A stretch of DNA of 64,000 nucleotides. Origin: Pratylenchus scribneri. Lineage: Eukaryota; Nematoda; Chromadorea; Rhabditida; Pratylenchidae. The translations under genes and the position numbers were made by a program. The notes below the pieces were generated by a model that saw nothing but the letters and a program-made list of their open reading frames with translations, was not told the origin of the DNA and made no database searches. The DNA lies in assembly GCA_030063045.1 (NCBI GenBank), contig JAQSEB010000155.1, forward strand, positions 310,001 to 374,000. Direction: 5' to 3'. Shown in pieces: positions 1 through 12,228 of the stretch (position 1 is its first letter; each line of letters begins with the position of its first letter).

Positions 1-1794
1 TCAAAATCACAAAAAAAAATATTTACCTCATAGTCATTTTTCCGACATCTATTTCCTTTTAAATCTTCGAAATTTTAAACCAAAATGAATAAATTTATCG
101 AAATCGAATGTTTGAACACAAATGACAAATTAATGGCCATGGCATCCCGGCGGAAAACATCTTCTTTTGAATGAGCTTTGCTCATTTCCTTCAGCCACCC
201 CGTCTGGATTGCCCTATCAAATTCCAAATTTTATACATTCATCTTTTCAACAAATTTGCAATATAAATGTTGTCACTAAAATGCAGTTTTCCTCCACCAA
301 AAGTCAATATTCAGTAAAATTAAAAATTATTTTGGATACTTTTTGGGACCGGCAAAAATATCCAATAATCTTGAATTCCGGTTTTGAACTTGCCGAAATA
401 CTTTGGATACATATTTTGAAAATTACTTTTCAAATATATTGTCGATAATTTTCCCCTTTCAAAATTTAAATATATTCCTAAAAAAATAATTTTTATTGCC
501 AAAATATTCAGTTTCAATTTTTCAAATATTTATAATAAATATAGCATTAAAATGAATAATTTTTTCCACTTAAGTCAAAATTATTTAATAAAATTAAAAA
601 TAGTTTTTGATATTTTTGGGACCAGCAAATATCCCAATAATGTTCAAATTCAATTTTTGAACTTAACGAAAAATTTTGTTTATGAATTTTGAAAAATTTT
701 AATAAAAATTTTCAAAATAAATTTTCGATAATCCCTTTCTAAATTACTAAAAATTCATTTCTAGTAAAAAATAGTAATTTTCAATTTTTCAAATTCCTTA
801 ATTAGATCTATTCATTTGTTGTTCTTTAAAAACGCATATTCTGGCAATAAATATTAGTGCACTAATAAAAGAATCATTCATTCTTCTTCCAAAATTATAA
901 TTTGGCAATAAAATTAAACCACGAGAACAATTCCTCTGCTTAGCGGGTTATACCCATAAAAAGTAAAGAAGATAAAATGAAGAATTCTTTGGCTAATTTT
1001 GTAGTTAATTCTAACTATTCTCCCAAATTATTTTCTATTTTAAAATTTCCTTCAATTAATTGTTGGTTTTGTCTTTATTCCCTCTACTATAAACAAATTC
1101 TCTTTTTCTCTTTAAAAATTTGCATAAAATTGAATATTCTTCAAATTCAAATGAACTCAACTAAAAATGTCAATTTTATTTTAATCTTCATAGTTCACAA
1201 TTATATCAAAATCGAAAAGAAAAAGTATCTTTCTTGTCTTGAAATTTTTTAAACTCCAATTTTTTTAAACTTTTCTGTCCATAATCTGTCCAATTTTGAA
1301 TTTTATCTGTCCTTTTCCTTTCCACTTTTCCTCCATCAATTTGACACGCATTGTCTGCTCTAAGTCTGCGATGCCAATTTTTGGGCACATCTTTACATCA
1401 AAAAAACTCATCCGGTAATACGTAATAGACCATCTATTCTTGGCATTTGGAGTGGCTCATTCACAATTTGGCCCCATTTTCCCCTTATAAATATTCCCAT
1501 TTCGATTTTCCCCATTTCCCCATTTCCCCTCCAAACATTCTCCTTCATTAGCCAATTTGCCTCCCCTCTTTTCACAAATGTTTGCCCAAATTGTGATGGG
1601 CCAACCAAAAACATTTAGGCATACAAGAAGGGGAAAGCAACCACTTGAAATGGACAACCTTCGCTAACTAGCCGATTTAGCAAAAGGGGAAAATGGGCCA
1701 ATGATTATAAGCCGGAAAAAATATCCTTGCGCGAACGTATTTTCCATTTCCCTCAATCCTAACAAAATGGATCAGCAGCCTCGCAAAAAAAAAG

Positions 1795-1960
1795 TAACAA
1801 ACATTCCAAAATGTACTCTAGTAAATTAAACTCCTTTTTATCAGATATAAATCTAAACCAAACATTTTTATCGATCGACATAATAAAAGCTCTAAAGCTC
1901 TTTTTAAGCCAATACAATTAAAATTAAACATGACTGATTCCCTCTTTTATTCATTAAAAA
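1795..1960 (+). pseudogene. Duplicated 5' end of the GPCR gene (fragment)
   Basis: About 150 bases here resemble the stretch just upstream of and including the GPCR start codon (2325-2455). Both contain a 'CTCTAGTAAATT' block, an 'AAGCCAA' block, and an ATG followed by Thr-Asp and a similar CTTTTATTCATT run. In this copy a one-base difference shifts the frame after a few codons and no exon body follows, so it is a dead fragment. A foldback element (about 1975-2295) lies between the two copies. Confidence 0.55.
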
Positions 1961-1974
1961 CGAATTCTAATTTT

Positions 1975-2295
1975 TTGCACCAAAAGTAGTTTTTGACTTC
2001 TTATTAATCAGAAACCGATTTTAAACTCTACCAACCTTATAACAATTTGTAGATCTCATCGGAACGCATCGAATGGTATATAAAATGTCCAGTTTTGGTC
2101 AAAAATTAGTGCTTAAAACCAAAAACTGAAAAAATGATTTAAACGGTTTAGCTCGTTCAGTTTCGAATTAAACTAAGAAATTTATATGTCAAAAAACGCG
2201 TCTAGATGAGATCTACAAATTCGTATGATTTGTAGGGTCAATCCGTTTTCTGATTTATTCGTAGTCAAAAACTACTTATGAAGTAAAATAAAGTA
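1975..2295. mobile_element. Foldback (MITE-like) element
   Basis: The left end, near 'AAGTAGTTTTTGACT', is mirrored on the right by 'AGTCAAAAACTACTT', and the TIR continues inward through a shared 'AATCAGAAA' segment. The inner part has a second inverted pair around 'GTAGATCTCATC'. No coding capacity is seen. Confidence 0.5.
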
Positions 2296-2429
2296 TTTTT
2301 TGGTCATTATTTTTCATTAACAAACAGTCCAAAATTTACTCTAGTAAATTATTCACCGTTTTTAACAGATCTCATTGAACTCGATTTAATAAAATTTATT
2401 CATTTTTTAAGCCAAATTAAAAGAAAAGC

Positions 2430-5400
2430 ATGACCGATCCCCTTTTATTCATTTATGCCTCGGCTGAGCTGATTTTGGCCCTGCACATTTCCCTGAGCAA
2501 TTTTGTTGTCATTCTCGTCTATCTTCGCTCCAAACACATTCGAACCCCAACAAATGCATATATATTCAGTTTGGCCATGACCGACTTCTTGGCTGGCGCA
2601 CTCGGCATCCCATTTACGGTGAGAGAAAGGCATCAAAATTTTATGCGTTAAACTAAAAATTAGCTGAATTAAAATCGTTATTTCTTATTGATTTTGGCCA
2701 TATTCCTTTGGCCATTCACCTCCTCTCTCGGTGGCCTTATTTTAGAGTTTTTTAAAGGTCATTAAGAATCAAAAATATATTATTTTGGGTCAACTGGTGA
2801 AACGGTAACCCTAATGGGTCATCCGGTATAGGGTTAGGGTCTTTAGGGGATATGTTATCATCTCACATATCCGTAAAACAAATCCTAATCACCCATAAGG
2901 GGGCTTTTCATTTCTAAAATTCCTGACCGGGAATAATCAGTAAGTACCTTTTTGGCCATAGTAACAGCCAATAGCCTATGCTTTTTAGCAGCTAATAAAT
3001 TTTAGTATTAAACATTATTAATTTAAAATTTTTCTTTAATATTTTTAAATAAATTAATTTCTAATTCCATGAATAGGTCATCTCCGTATTGACCAAATGG
3101 CCCAATTCCTATTATGCTTGTTTGGCAATTCATTTAATTCTCTGCGTCCTTTGCACCGTTTCCACTTTGCATTTATTGGCCATGGCTGTGGACAAATATT
3201 TGACAATTTGCCTCAAAAGGTAATTCCCATTCCTTTTAATTTAATAATTTTTTTAGATTCGATCATCAACGAACTTCGTCCACTTCATCCGTTCGCAAAA
3301 CACGGGCGCATTTTTTGATTGTCAGTGCTTGGCTTTTGGGCGCTGCCATTGCCGGACTCCCAATGGTCGATGGATTCGGGTTTGCGTCTCGCACAATTGG
3401 CAATTTTCAGGGCGAATGCCATTTCACTCTGGTCAGTGGAACATTTTTAATTGGGATAAAAATAATATTAATAGTTAAATATTTATTCGAAAAGTCGGAA
3501 ATAATTAATGGGGATAAACATATGTATGTAAGAGTAAATATGGAGGAATTGGTCCCGGGATTTACCAAGCGGCTGGGTGGTAAATTTCGAATAATCTCAG
3601 CTTCTAGACATCGTACAGATTCGAGAATAGCCTCATTCTATTCGATATATTCGATTCACTATATGAAATTTCACTTTCATATCAGGAATAAAGTTAAGTT
3701 TATCGTTAGGGGTGCATAGGAATTAAACTTAGTCTCACTAAATAAGCTCATCAAAACAATCTGAAATTGAAATTTAATAAAGTAAATCGAACATGCCTAG
3801 TCGAATGGGCCAATTCTTGAATCTGTACGATGACTAGAAGCCCAGATTATCCGAAATTTACCAGCCCAGCAACATGGAAAAACCCGGGATTTACCAACGG
3901 AGTGGGACGGTTCGTGGCGCGGCCGGTTCGTGGCGAAAGCTAATAGCTAGACGCCTAATGAATGGTTTAGAATGTTTTTTATATCAATGGATAGAGAAAA
4001 AAATTCTCTATCAGCTCATATAAAAATCAAATTATGAAACATATTTTCACATTTTTTAAAAATCAAAAACTTTCAAAATTGACACCATTTTGCCCACTTT
4101 TATTTAATAACTCATAACTTTCTCTATTTTGAATAATTTAAAAAGATTTTTATAACATTCGATAGATAATGCTTTGCTCTATCAAATGAATATAAAAACA
4201 TTCAATATGGTTTAGATTAAGATGAGTTATAAAGCAAAAACTTGTCCGCCACGAACCGGCCGGCCACGAACTGTCGCGTATCCATTTTTCCCCAAATTTA
4301 CTGCAGTGGCTTGGAAATATTGTACAGAAAAAATAAATTAAATAGAAGTATTTTTGAAAAATATTCAAACATAATTAAGTTAATTTTAAAATAATTTATT
4401 TAAGGTTGTTGACTATCGCTATTTGGTGTTTGTCATATTCTTTGGCACAATCATCCTCCCATCCGTGATCATTGCCTTTTGCTATATGGCAATTTATGGG
4501 CATATTCGCCGCGAAGAAAGCCAAATCAAATGCCTTTTGAGAGCATCCGAAAGGCAAAGACGAATAAATGCGCGGCGGAAATTGATCCGAATTTTGTTGA
4601 TTTTGGTGTTGACCTATGCCATTTGTTGGTATCCCCTTTATTTGATCAACACCGCCGACCTGTTCCTACCTCAACAATTCCATGCGGGCCGTACAATTAC
4701 GTTGGCCGCCGTCGTCCTTTCACATTTGAATTGCGCATTGAATCCAATGATTTACGCATATGGGGTCAGAATAATATGGCATAATTATTTTTTGATATTA
4801 TTATTTTAAAAAAAATCGGAATTTTTCGATAGAATAAATAATTCACCCGAAAATAAAAATAAAGTAAAATTAAAATAAAATTGCTAAGAACGCAGAATTA
4901 ATTAGTCGTATTTGATTCGTTAAGACCAACTTGGCGCCATTTATAATAACTCATCAAGGAGTAAACCAATTTTGATGATTTATATCAAATTAAAGAACTG
5001 ACTTTTGGTGGGTATCAAATGATATTAATTTTATTTTAATTGGTTCCGAATTAAAGGAATTAGATCCAAAAATTTACTTCATATTTCACTAATACATAAT
5101 AAAGAATATTTTAAAAAATTCTAAAGGCATAACTTCAATAATAATGAATCAATTTAAATAAATTTAATTTCATTAAATAGCCAAAAGTCTGCTCTTTAAT
5201 TTGATATTAAAACATAATTAGTTTCAGTATTAAATGAATTATTATAATTGGCACCAAATTGGGTGGCTATACCATATTTAACTAAAATAATCCTTCCTAC
5301 TTATAATTCATTAAAAAATTCACAGAAAATTAAGCAAAAAATTTTATATTAGATGGATCAAAACATTAATTTTATTAATTAATTATTTTAAACAGGTGCC

Positions 5401-6908
5401 CGGTTTCAAGCATTCCCTCCGCCGATTTCTTCCAGTGAAAGCGGCCACAAATTGCAGTCAAGGCCAAAGCCCATACACGGGTGCCGCCGTTCCAATGCCA
5501 AAATCGCCCTTCATCGGCTACAATGGAATGCCGATGGGAATAAAAAGACAAGTGGCACCGGGAACAATGGCACAAATGAACGGGAATGGTCATGGAATGA
5601 ATGGAAGGCGAGAGCCTCCGATGGGCAAATTCACTCGAGCCATTAGCACTGTGAATGCCGGTGAGTAAGGAAAATAAAGAATGAAATTGGAATAAAGTTT
5701 AATCTCTGAGTTTTTAGTGTTTAATTGCCTTTTGTTATATGGATAATGGTTCAATTGGTATTGGTAGCCCCCACTTTTTGGAAAAAATTGTTTTTATTTT
5801 GCTTTTTAAATTAATGCATATTTTATGATGTTCGTAGTCTGGGAATTTGAATTGATATTTATTTCGAATTGTGATCAAACCGAATGGTTTAAAAACCGGT
5901 TTAAAATTTTTAAATTTCTCTGCTTTAATTCCATAATATCGTCAAAATATAAACAAGGTTTTTGAACCATTTGGTATGACTAAAATTCAAAATAAATGAA
6001 AAATTCGGATCTCGAAACCCACTAAAAAGTCCATTTTTAAGGCAAAATAAATAAATTCTTTTTTTTCCCCAAAATAAGCGTACCAACCAAACTATTACCC
6101 TTATATGATTTATTTGTTCTAGAAAAATGAGAAATTGGACGGAATGCATTTTAGATCCAAATTCCAAATCAAATCAGGCAGAATTATGGATATAAATTAT
6201 CTCATCTCCTTATAAGAAATATCAACAATTTTAATTAATAAATATAATTTTAAATATTTATTTTTAGTACCTGCTGCATCCTTGAATGCCGATTCCGCAA
6301 ATTCTCCTCTGTTAGCCGGCAAAAAGTCGACCCAATCTTTGTTGGAAACTCGCCGCCAACAATTCCAACATCGACACCATAAACATCACGGGGAGGAGGA
6401 TGAGAATATGAGCCAAACAAGCAAATGTCCAAACTCTTCGTGCCAACTTCAAAATTCGACCACAACCGAAACGGAGGAACAGCGATCGGAGAGTGGAATG
6501 GCAAGTGGATATTATGAAAGGGAAGAAAATGGCCAAATTGAACAGCAGAATTCAACAACGGCAACGGCATATTCAATGGAAGATGAAGAGGAGGAGAAGA
6601 GAAGGATGAAGAAGAATAAAAGATTGGAAGATGAAAAAGCGCAACAAATTCGACCGAAACGATCGAGTATTGCAAGCAAAATGAGCGCTTGGAGTGTGAG
6701 AATATTCAATGGACAGTGGTTGGTGAGGAGCAGTCCAAAATTGGCGGATGAAGAAATCGCCCAACAAAAGTTGGGATTAATTGTTGACGAACATAATCAT
6801 CAAAATGGCCGAACAACTTTGACGGAGAATGGGAGGAAAGGGACGGAGGAAGAGGAGGAGGATGCCAGTTATTCAACAATGGCCAATGGAAGTTGTGAAT
6901 GTGAATAA
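2430..6908 (+). CDS. Class A GPCR, adenosine-receptor-like
   Basis: Six exons join in frame: 2430-2618, 3077-3219, 3257-3431, 4405-4764, 5396-5660 and 6268-6908 (590 aa). All introns are GT-AG. Seven hydrophobic segments are visible: TM1 in exon 1, TM2 across exons 1-2, TM3 in exon 2, TM4 in exon 3, and TM5-7 in exon 4. The DRY motif reads DKY after TM3. TM6 carries CWYP and TM7 carries NPMIYAYG, followed by an amphipathic helix 8 in exon 5. The spacing of ECL2 and TM5, and the TM3 end 'STLHLLAMAVDKYLTI', recall adenosine receptors, where the equivalent reads SLLAIAIDRYIAI; the specific ligand is inference. Exon 6 encodes a long cytoplasmic tail rich in Gln, Glu, Lys and Ser that is not conserved-looking. 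Introns 1, 3 and 4 hold foldback elements. It could instead be another amine-like orphan receptor. Confidence 0.85.
2770..2935. mobile_element. Foldback element, family F3, in GPCR intron 1
   Basis: A short inverted arrangement 'CCCTAATGGGTCATCC ... GGGTTAGGGT ... TCCTAATCACCC'. The same sequence recurs inverted at about 38545-38700, and at about 46870-47130 where it is interrupted by another element. Confidence 0.55.
3545..3895. mobile_element. Foldback element, family F4, in GPCR intron 3
   Basis: The left end 'CCCGGGATTTACCAA' is matched near the right end by 'CCCGGGATTTACCAA' and 'GAAATTTACCAG', with an inner inverted pair around CATTCTATTCGA / TCGAATGGG. A diverged copy lies at about 46060-46430 inside the GST gene. 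Confidence 0.5.
3905..4278. mobile_element. Foldback element, family F5, in GPCR intron 3
   Basis: Terminal inverted repeats: the left end contains 'CGGTTCGTGGC' twice, and the right end contains 'GCCACGAACCGG' and 'GGCCACGAACTG'. The interior is A/T-rich without coding potential. A weakly similar end sequence occurs near 60985-61045. Confidence 0.6.
4918..5270. mobile_element. Foldback element, family F2, in GPCR intron 4
   Basis: The left end 'TTGGCGCCATTTATAATAAC' is mirrored on the right by 'AATTATTATAATTGGCACC'. The interior carries 'ATCAAATTAAAGA' near the left and its mirror 'TCTTTAATTTGATATTAAA' near the right. Related copies are at 24697-25050, 31175-31715 and 56590-56930. Confidence 0.55.
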
Positions 6909-8613
6909 TGGATTTTATGATGAATGGATAAATTTGGAGAATTTAATTAATTGGATTATGTAAATATTATTTGAATTTATGCATTATTTATGCCATCAAA
7001 ACTGGTCTCATTTTATTTCTTTAATATCATATTTTTTATATATTTCTTAAATAAATAAAAAAATAAATTTGCATATTTTAATTAGAAATGGCATGGGAAA
7101 AATAAATTCTATTAGATTGATTGAATTATTTTTAATATTATTGGAATTATACATTATTTATACCGTCAAAACTGACTTCATTTTATTTTAATTTTTTAAT
7201 ATCAATATAATTTTTAAATAAATAAATAAAATTTCATATTTTTAATAGAATTGCCGCAGAAAAATGAATTATTCTAATTCGAATCAATGCGCTTATTTTA
7301 ATTTAACAATATTTATTTATATTAAATAAATTTGCAGATTTCAACTAAAATTGATATGGGAAAAATTAATTACCTATTTTTAATCTATAATCATAATGAT
7401 CTCATTCCACCCAAAGCGAGTAAAATAATTAATTTGGCAGACTATGAAAATTGGAGAAATAGATGCATATTAGAGAATAAAGAAGCCATAAGAGAAGAGA
7501 AGCAGGAGCAGAAGATTTTGAATTGTTTGCCATGACAATCCGCTCTCCATCCAACGTCCATTTTTCATTTTGCTTTTCAAATTCGGCCAATTTTTTGTCT
7601 TTATGCGGGAATCTCTTAAAAATAGCATAAAATTATCAATGAAAATATTGCGCAAAACGAGTTTTTAAAAGATTTTATCCAATAAATTTTGAAAATTTTC
7701 GACCAAAAGTTGGATTCTTCACTTTACAAAATTTAGTGGTCATAGATTCGAATTAGCTTATTAATTATTACATTACTTATATTTTCATAATCAAACTTAA
7801 CCAAATTTTGCCATAGCTTAGGTGCGATTGACTTGAACCAAATGCAAAATCAATTGTTCAGCAACCTCGATTATTCTATATTTGATTAAACAATTACCGT
7901 AGTATACAAACTACCGTAATCTTGGTCTTACCGTATACCAAATATATTGTAATGCGAAACTAATATTACCATCGTGTTCAGCAACCTCGATTATCCTATA
8001 CTTGATTATTCAACTACCGTAGTATACAAAATACCGTAATCTTGGTCTTACTGTATACCAAATATATTGTAATATGAAACCAATATTGCCATCTTGTTCA
8101 GCATCAGCATCTTCGATTACACTATACTTGACATTTCAATTAACGTAATACAAACAACCGTAATCTTAGTTATACCGTATACCAAGTATACTGTAATGTA
8201 AAACAATGTTGCCATCGTGTTTTGCACCTTCGATTATTTTTTATTGACATTTCCATCACATGATTTCTTGCTTTAACAAAATTCACTTGTAAAACTACGG
8301 TACTTAGGATACTGTATACCAAAATAGGTTTACAACTTAATCAAAAAGCTGTTCTGCTGGTCTTGATTAACATCCTCAAAAACCCCTATAGCCAAAAATT
8401 CAGCTCATTCCATCCACTCATCTCCGAAAAAATCGGGGGAAAATTTGACCCATATACAAACGCTTCTAAAATTTTATATAGGTTAGAAATGGTTATGCTT
8501 TTTGGACACGGTTATTTTTAATTTTAAAAGCTGCGAATTTTTATTGAAAATCCAATCTTTTGATTTTCATTTTTACGTGTCCAAAGTTAAGAACCGTGTC
8601 TTCACTTTGCAAT
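6909..8613. other. Intergenic region
   Basis: A/T-rich spacer after the GPCR stop codon, with several AATAAA hexamers by 7060 that could serve polyadenylation. A 67-codon open frame at 7332-7535 has no recognisable motif and no splice context, so I do not call it. A 120-bp-period tandem repeat occupies 7856-8260. Confidence 0.5.
7856..8260. repeat. Tandem repeat, 120-bp period, about 3.5 copies
   Basis: Units begin at about 7856, 7976, 8096 and 8218 with 'GTTCAGCAACCTCGATTA' or a variant. Each contains ACCGTAGTATACAAA, CTTGGTCTTACCGTATACCA and ATATTGTAATG. Copies one and two are nearly identical; three and four are progressively diverged and shortened. Confidence 0.8.
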
Positions 8614-9502
8614 ATGTCAAACCAACGTGTTGAACCATTGCCGGTTTACTTGCTGACCTACACAATATTCAAAGGATCGAGGATCCTCAAATTGTTCCAC
8701 TTGTCTTTATGCTTTGGCCCACCTGATGACGAAAATTCGCGAGGTTTTATTTTAATTTTAATTTTTAATCAAAAAAATTTTTTTCGAACTCGGCTTTGAT
8801 TACAACGGCATCTACGAATGCGTGCCGAAACGTGGAAAGGATCTAGTGCGGGCGGCCATTATGAGTTAGCTAATTTTTTTAAACAATAATTCTTAATTTT
8901 TTTTTAAGTAAATCCGAGCATATTGGCTTCACAAATATGCACGACTCAATCATTGACCGCGTGATCAGAGGTTTCAGGCGCGAATTTGGTACAAAGTACA
9001 CAATCATTGGCCGAAATTGCCAGTACTTTGTTTATCGCATGATCACTCATGATGGAAAGGTTAACTAATAAAAACTTTAAAAAATTTTCTTTTTAGATGA
9101 TTCGATTGAATCTGAATGGAATGCAAATTTTCAAGAGTTATGCGGTTCCATATTGGCTCCGGGTTTATTTTAATTTTGGATTTAAAAAAAATTTTTAAGG
9201 GGGCTAATCGACGCTTGGACAAAAAAGGCATCAAAAAACCGGCAAGCCAATTTCATTTGCTGTTTGGCCAATACGGCTTTGGCATTGCCAAATGCGAATT
9301 TGGTTTAATTCAAATTTTTAATTTTAAATTTTGTTTTTAATTAGGAGAAGAAAAGGAGAAAAGAATTCGATGCATGAAAAGCACCTGCCGACATTACTTG
9401 GATGTCCGCAAGAAAGGCAGAAAATTAACAGTGGAAGAAATGCACAAAGAGGCGGTGAAACACTATAAAGAATGCAAAGAATATGGAAGCAAGAGTCAAT
9501 AA
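8614..9502 (+). pseudogene. NCQ-family paralogue copy 1 (probably broken)
   Basis: Homologous exon by exon to the intact copy at 12229-13077: 8614-8743, 8787-8864, 8909-9059, 9097-9162, 9200-9302 and 9345-9502. Recognisable protein blocks include LFHLSLCFG, GFDYNGIYECVP, RNCQYFVYRM and FHLLFGQYGFG, ending in KECKEYGSKSQ. Two lesions are seen. The acceptor of intron 1 reads ...TTTCG instead of AG. One base is missing in exon 2 after 'GTGCCGAAA', where copies at 12229 and 13136 keep the frame. The remaining splice sites are canonical and the last four exons are in frame. A single-base sequencing error could explain the frameshift, so an active gene is not excluded. Confidence 0.6.
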
Positions 9503-11284
9503 ATGTAATTTGTTTTTAATGTAATAATTTTTGAATTTAATTTTTTTTAAATTTAACCTTATGGACACGATTAATTTTAATAAAATTAAATTAAAGGAAT
9601 TATTATAATAATTTAAAAATGCTTTCATTCTTTATAATGTTGCATTGCTTCATTGCGTTTTTTCTATAATAATTTGATGCGTTAGCATATTCTTCCAAAA
9701 CATACTAGCATTCATACCTGATTCTCATAATTTTTTTAAGTTCTCCTTTAATTTGATTTAAACCTGAATTTGGAAGAATGCAAACTTGAGCATCTTTCCA
9801 TATTCGTTGGATCTATTCATTTTTCTGCCCTCCGAAATTCGGCGTTCTTATATGTTGATGTCGAGTTGAATCGTAGATAGTAGACCTGGAAAGTTTTCGG
9901 CAAATTATAAAATATATTGAGTTTAAAACTTTTCATCGTATTTGCTGCTTCGGCGGTGAGATTTGGAATCTTGTTAATGACTATGATGTGATTTATCCAT
10001 TTTTTTTTAAAAATAATTTGAACTTCAATCTAAAAAATTAAAACAGCTTTATTATTATCGAATAGTCAAAAATTGATGGGAACACATTTTAACATTTTTA
10101 TGATCAGTGCCTGAACTTTCTTTACAATTGAACTCATTATCCAGAATTAAATCCATTTTGATTATCAAAATTATTCTCTAGATGTAATTTGAGAGAGACT
10201 GGAAATTAGCTTGATTTTTGTTAAGATGAAAAAATAGCGAAATTTTTGTTTAAATTTTCGTTTGTTCCACGATCTACAAAATTTTTTAAAAATTCCATCC
10301 AAAATAAATTTCGAAAAGAAAGTTTAACTCTCTTACATTTATCTATTGATAGGTTTTTGATAGGATAAACTGCTCTGCTCTATTCCTGATTCGATCGCCA
10401 ATACGAGGCACAAGCTTCTCTAAATTAAATCAAGTACAAGTATCTAATTCTTCCTTTTTCCTTACCTCTAAATGAACCCTTAAATTTAAATTAAAATTTT
10501 AATTTTTTTATTAATTAATTTTTCAACAAATCTAGTAAACCGAATCTGTTATTATTATTTGAAAAATATCCAGAAAAATGCCTATTCCAGATCAAGATTT
10601 AAAATGAAAAAATTATAATTATTGATATAAATTATTTTCCATCAATTCATCAACACTAATGGCTTTGTATCCAAGAAATTTGCGAGATAGTGGCGGTTGT
10701 CTTCAGGGTCGTAAATGGCTTATGGAGGAAGTAGAATTATTGAAGGAGTGTCTGAGGTTTAATTTAACAGAATTTATAATTATATATCATCTGAGTCCAG
10801 AAAATCTAAAATTTTGATTGAAAATTTTAGGAATTAGAAATGACTAATTTTGAGTGTTTTCCGGATACAGATGATAATTATTGATGTGATTTAAAATCCC
10901 TTTTAATTATATAATTCCTTTATTTCTCTTCCCTTCTTCTATTTTCTTATTGAATTTAACTTATTGAATATTAAAATTGCAAGATATTTCCCTGTTCTCC
11001 CATTTCCATTTTTTTTGCTTGTGGTCACATTTAATTTCCATTATGGCTTCCATAACTCCTCAATGTTATGTGATGATTTTTGATTGTATATAAATAAAAT
11101 CCTAATATTTAAATATTTGCGTTCATTTCTTATTAGTTATTACTTATACTTGCTGTAAATTGCTTTTTATATATATAGTTAAAAGTCTTAGCTATTACAG
11201 ATATCCAATCTTGAATATTTATTTAGATCGATGACCTAAAACTCTTATTATTTTGACTGTGAGACAACTGGCCTACCTATTGTT
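9503..11284. other. Intergenic region
   Basis: A/T-rich spacer between NCQ-family copies. I see no exon, RNA gene or clear repeat boundary here. Confidence 0.5.
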
Positions 11285-12030
11285 ATGGATTGTAATATAG
11301 AACGAATACTTCGATCATTAGATGACGCGAGAAGATTGGAGACAATTTTGCGATTTGGTAAGAAAAATTCTCATATATATTTCACATATTTAATATCATT
11401 TTTAGATGAACAGAAGAATATGCCTTGCATCAGCAAGATATCTTTAGCATTTGTTACGTTGGAAATTTTTTTGAGGCACCGAATAAAATGAAATCAATAA
11501 TTACAGATCAAATTGGAAACGACAAAATTTCATTCCATCATTTGCCAATGTTTTCAAACGTATATACTTGTCAAATAATCCAGATTATAACAAATAATAA
11601 TGGAATAGTTATGAAGAAAAGCGAAAGACAAATCCATGTTTTTGAAGAGATAAATTATAAAAAAATGATTAGTTTTAGGTATCCAGGCTTAGGGTTTACT
11701 TATTTTTAGATATAAAAAGATTTAAGGGGGCGAATCGACGATTGGAAAAGAAATAGATCAAAAATCCTTCAAATCATTTCAATCTTTTGTTTGGGCAATA
11801 TGGATTTGGCTTAAACAAGCGAATTGAAGGTTTAAATCAAATTTTTAATTTTGTTTTTAATTAGGAAATGAAAAGGAAGGGCGAATTCTTTGAAAATGAG
11901 TGCAATGCAAATATTATTTGGATGTGCGCAAGAAAGGCAAAAATTAAGTACTTTGGAAGAAATGCACAAAGATGTAGTCGCTCATTATAGATTGAGGAAG
12001 ATGGCAGTAAAAGTGAATGATCTTATTGCA
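11285..12030 (+). pseudogene. Chimeric or decayed locus ending in NCQ-family 3' exons
   Basis: The 5' part starts with an ATG exon (11285-11364) with a GTAAG donor and an AG acceptor before 11406. The next exon's longest open frame (to about 11688) is one base out of phase with the first exon and shows no similarity to the NCQ family. From about 11720 the sequence matches the last two exons of the NCQ copies (GGGGCGAATCGACGATTGG, then 'GAAATGAAAAGGAAGGG'). It carries an in-frame stop (AAATAG) where the others read lysine codons, plus frame disruptions. It looks like a partial copy joined to unrelated sequence. Confidence 0.5.
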
Positions 12031-12228
12031 ACCATGTTCCAAGAGGTATTGAGTAGAACCACACGGTAAATATTGGGCCAAATTGTCGAAAAACTAAGCA
12101 GTTAAAATTAATTTTCATTGAAATGATTGAAATTTTGTATAAAACAGAACCTATATTTAAAAAAATTAGTTTTTGGAATTCCATTATTTCTTTTCTAACC
12201 ATGTCTAACTGTGTCTAAATATTTTAAG

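Larger units (their letters stand above)
1..2429. other. Intergenic region upstream of the GPCR gene
   Basis: No exon with convincing splice sites or a recognisable protein is visible on either strand. The first 900 bases are low-complexity A/T-rich sequence. Between about 1795 and 2429 there are a duplicated copy of the GPCR gene's 5' end and an inserted foldback element, listed separately. Confidence 0.5.

Noticed and set aside
6250..6767. Minus-strand open frames with hydrophobic stretches
   Set aside because: Antisense of the Glu/Lys-rich tail exon of the GPCR; hydrophobic only because of complementarity.
7332..7535. 67-codon open frame in the spacer
   Set aside because: A/T-rich with no motif, no splice signals and no neighbouring exon.
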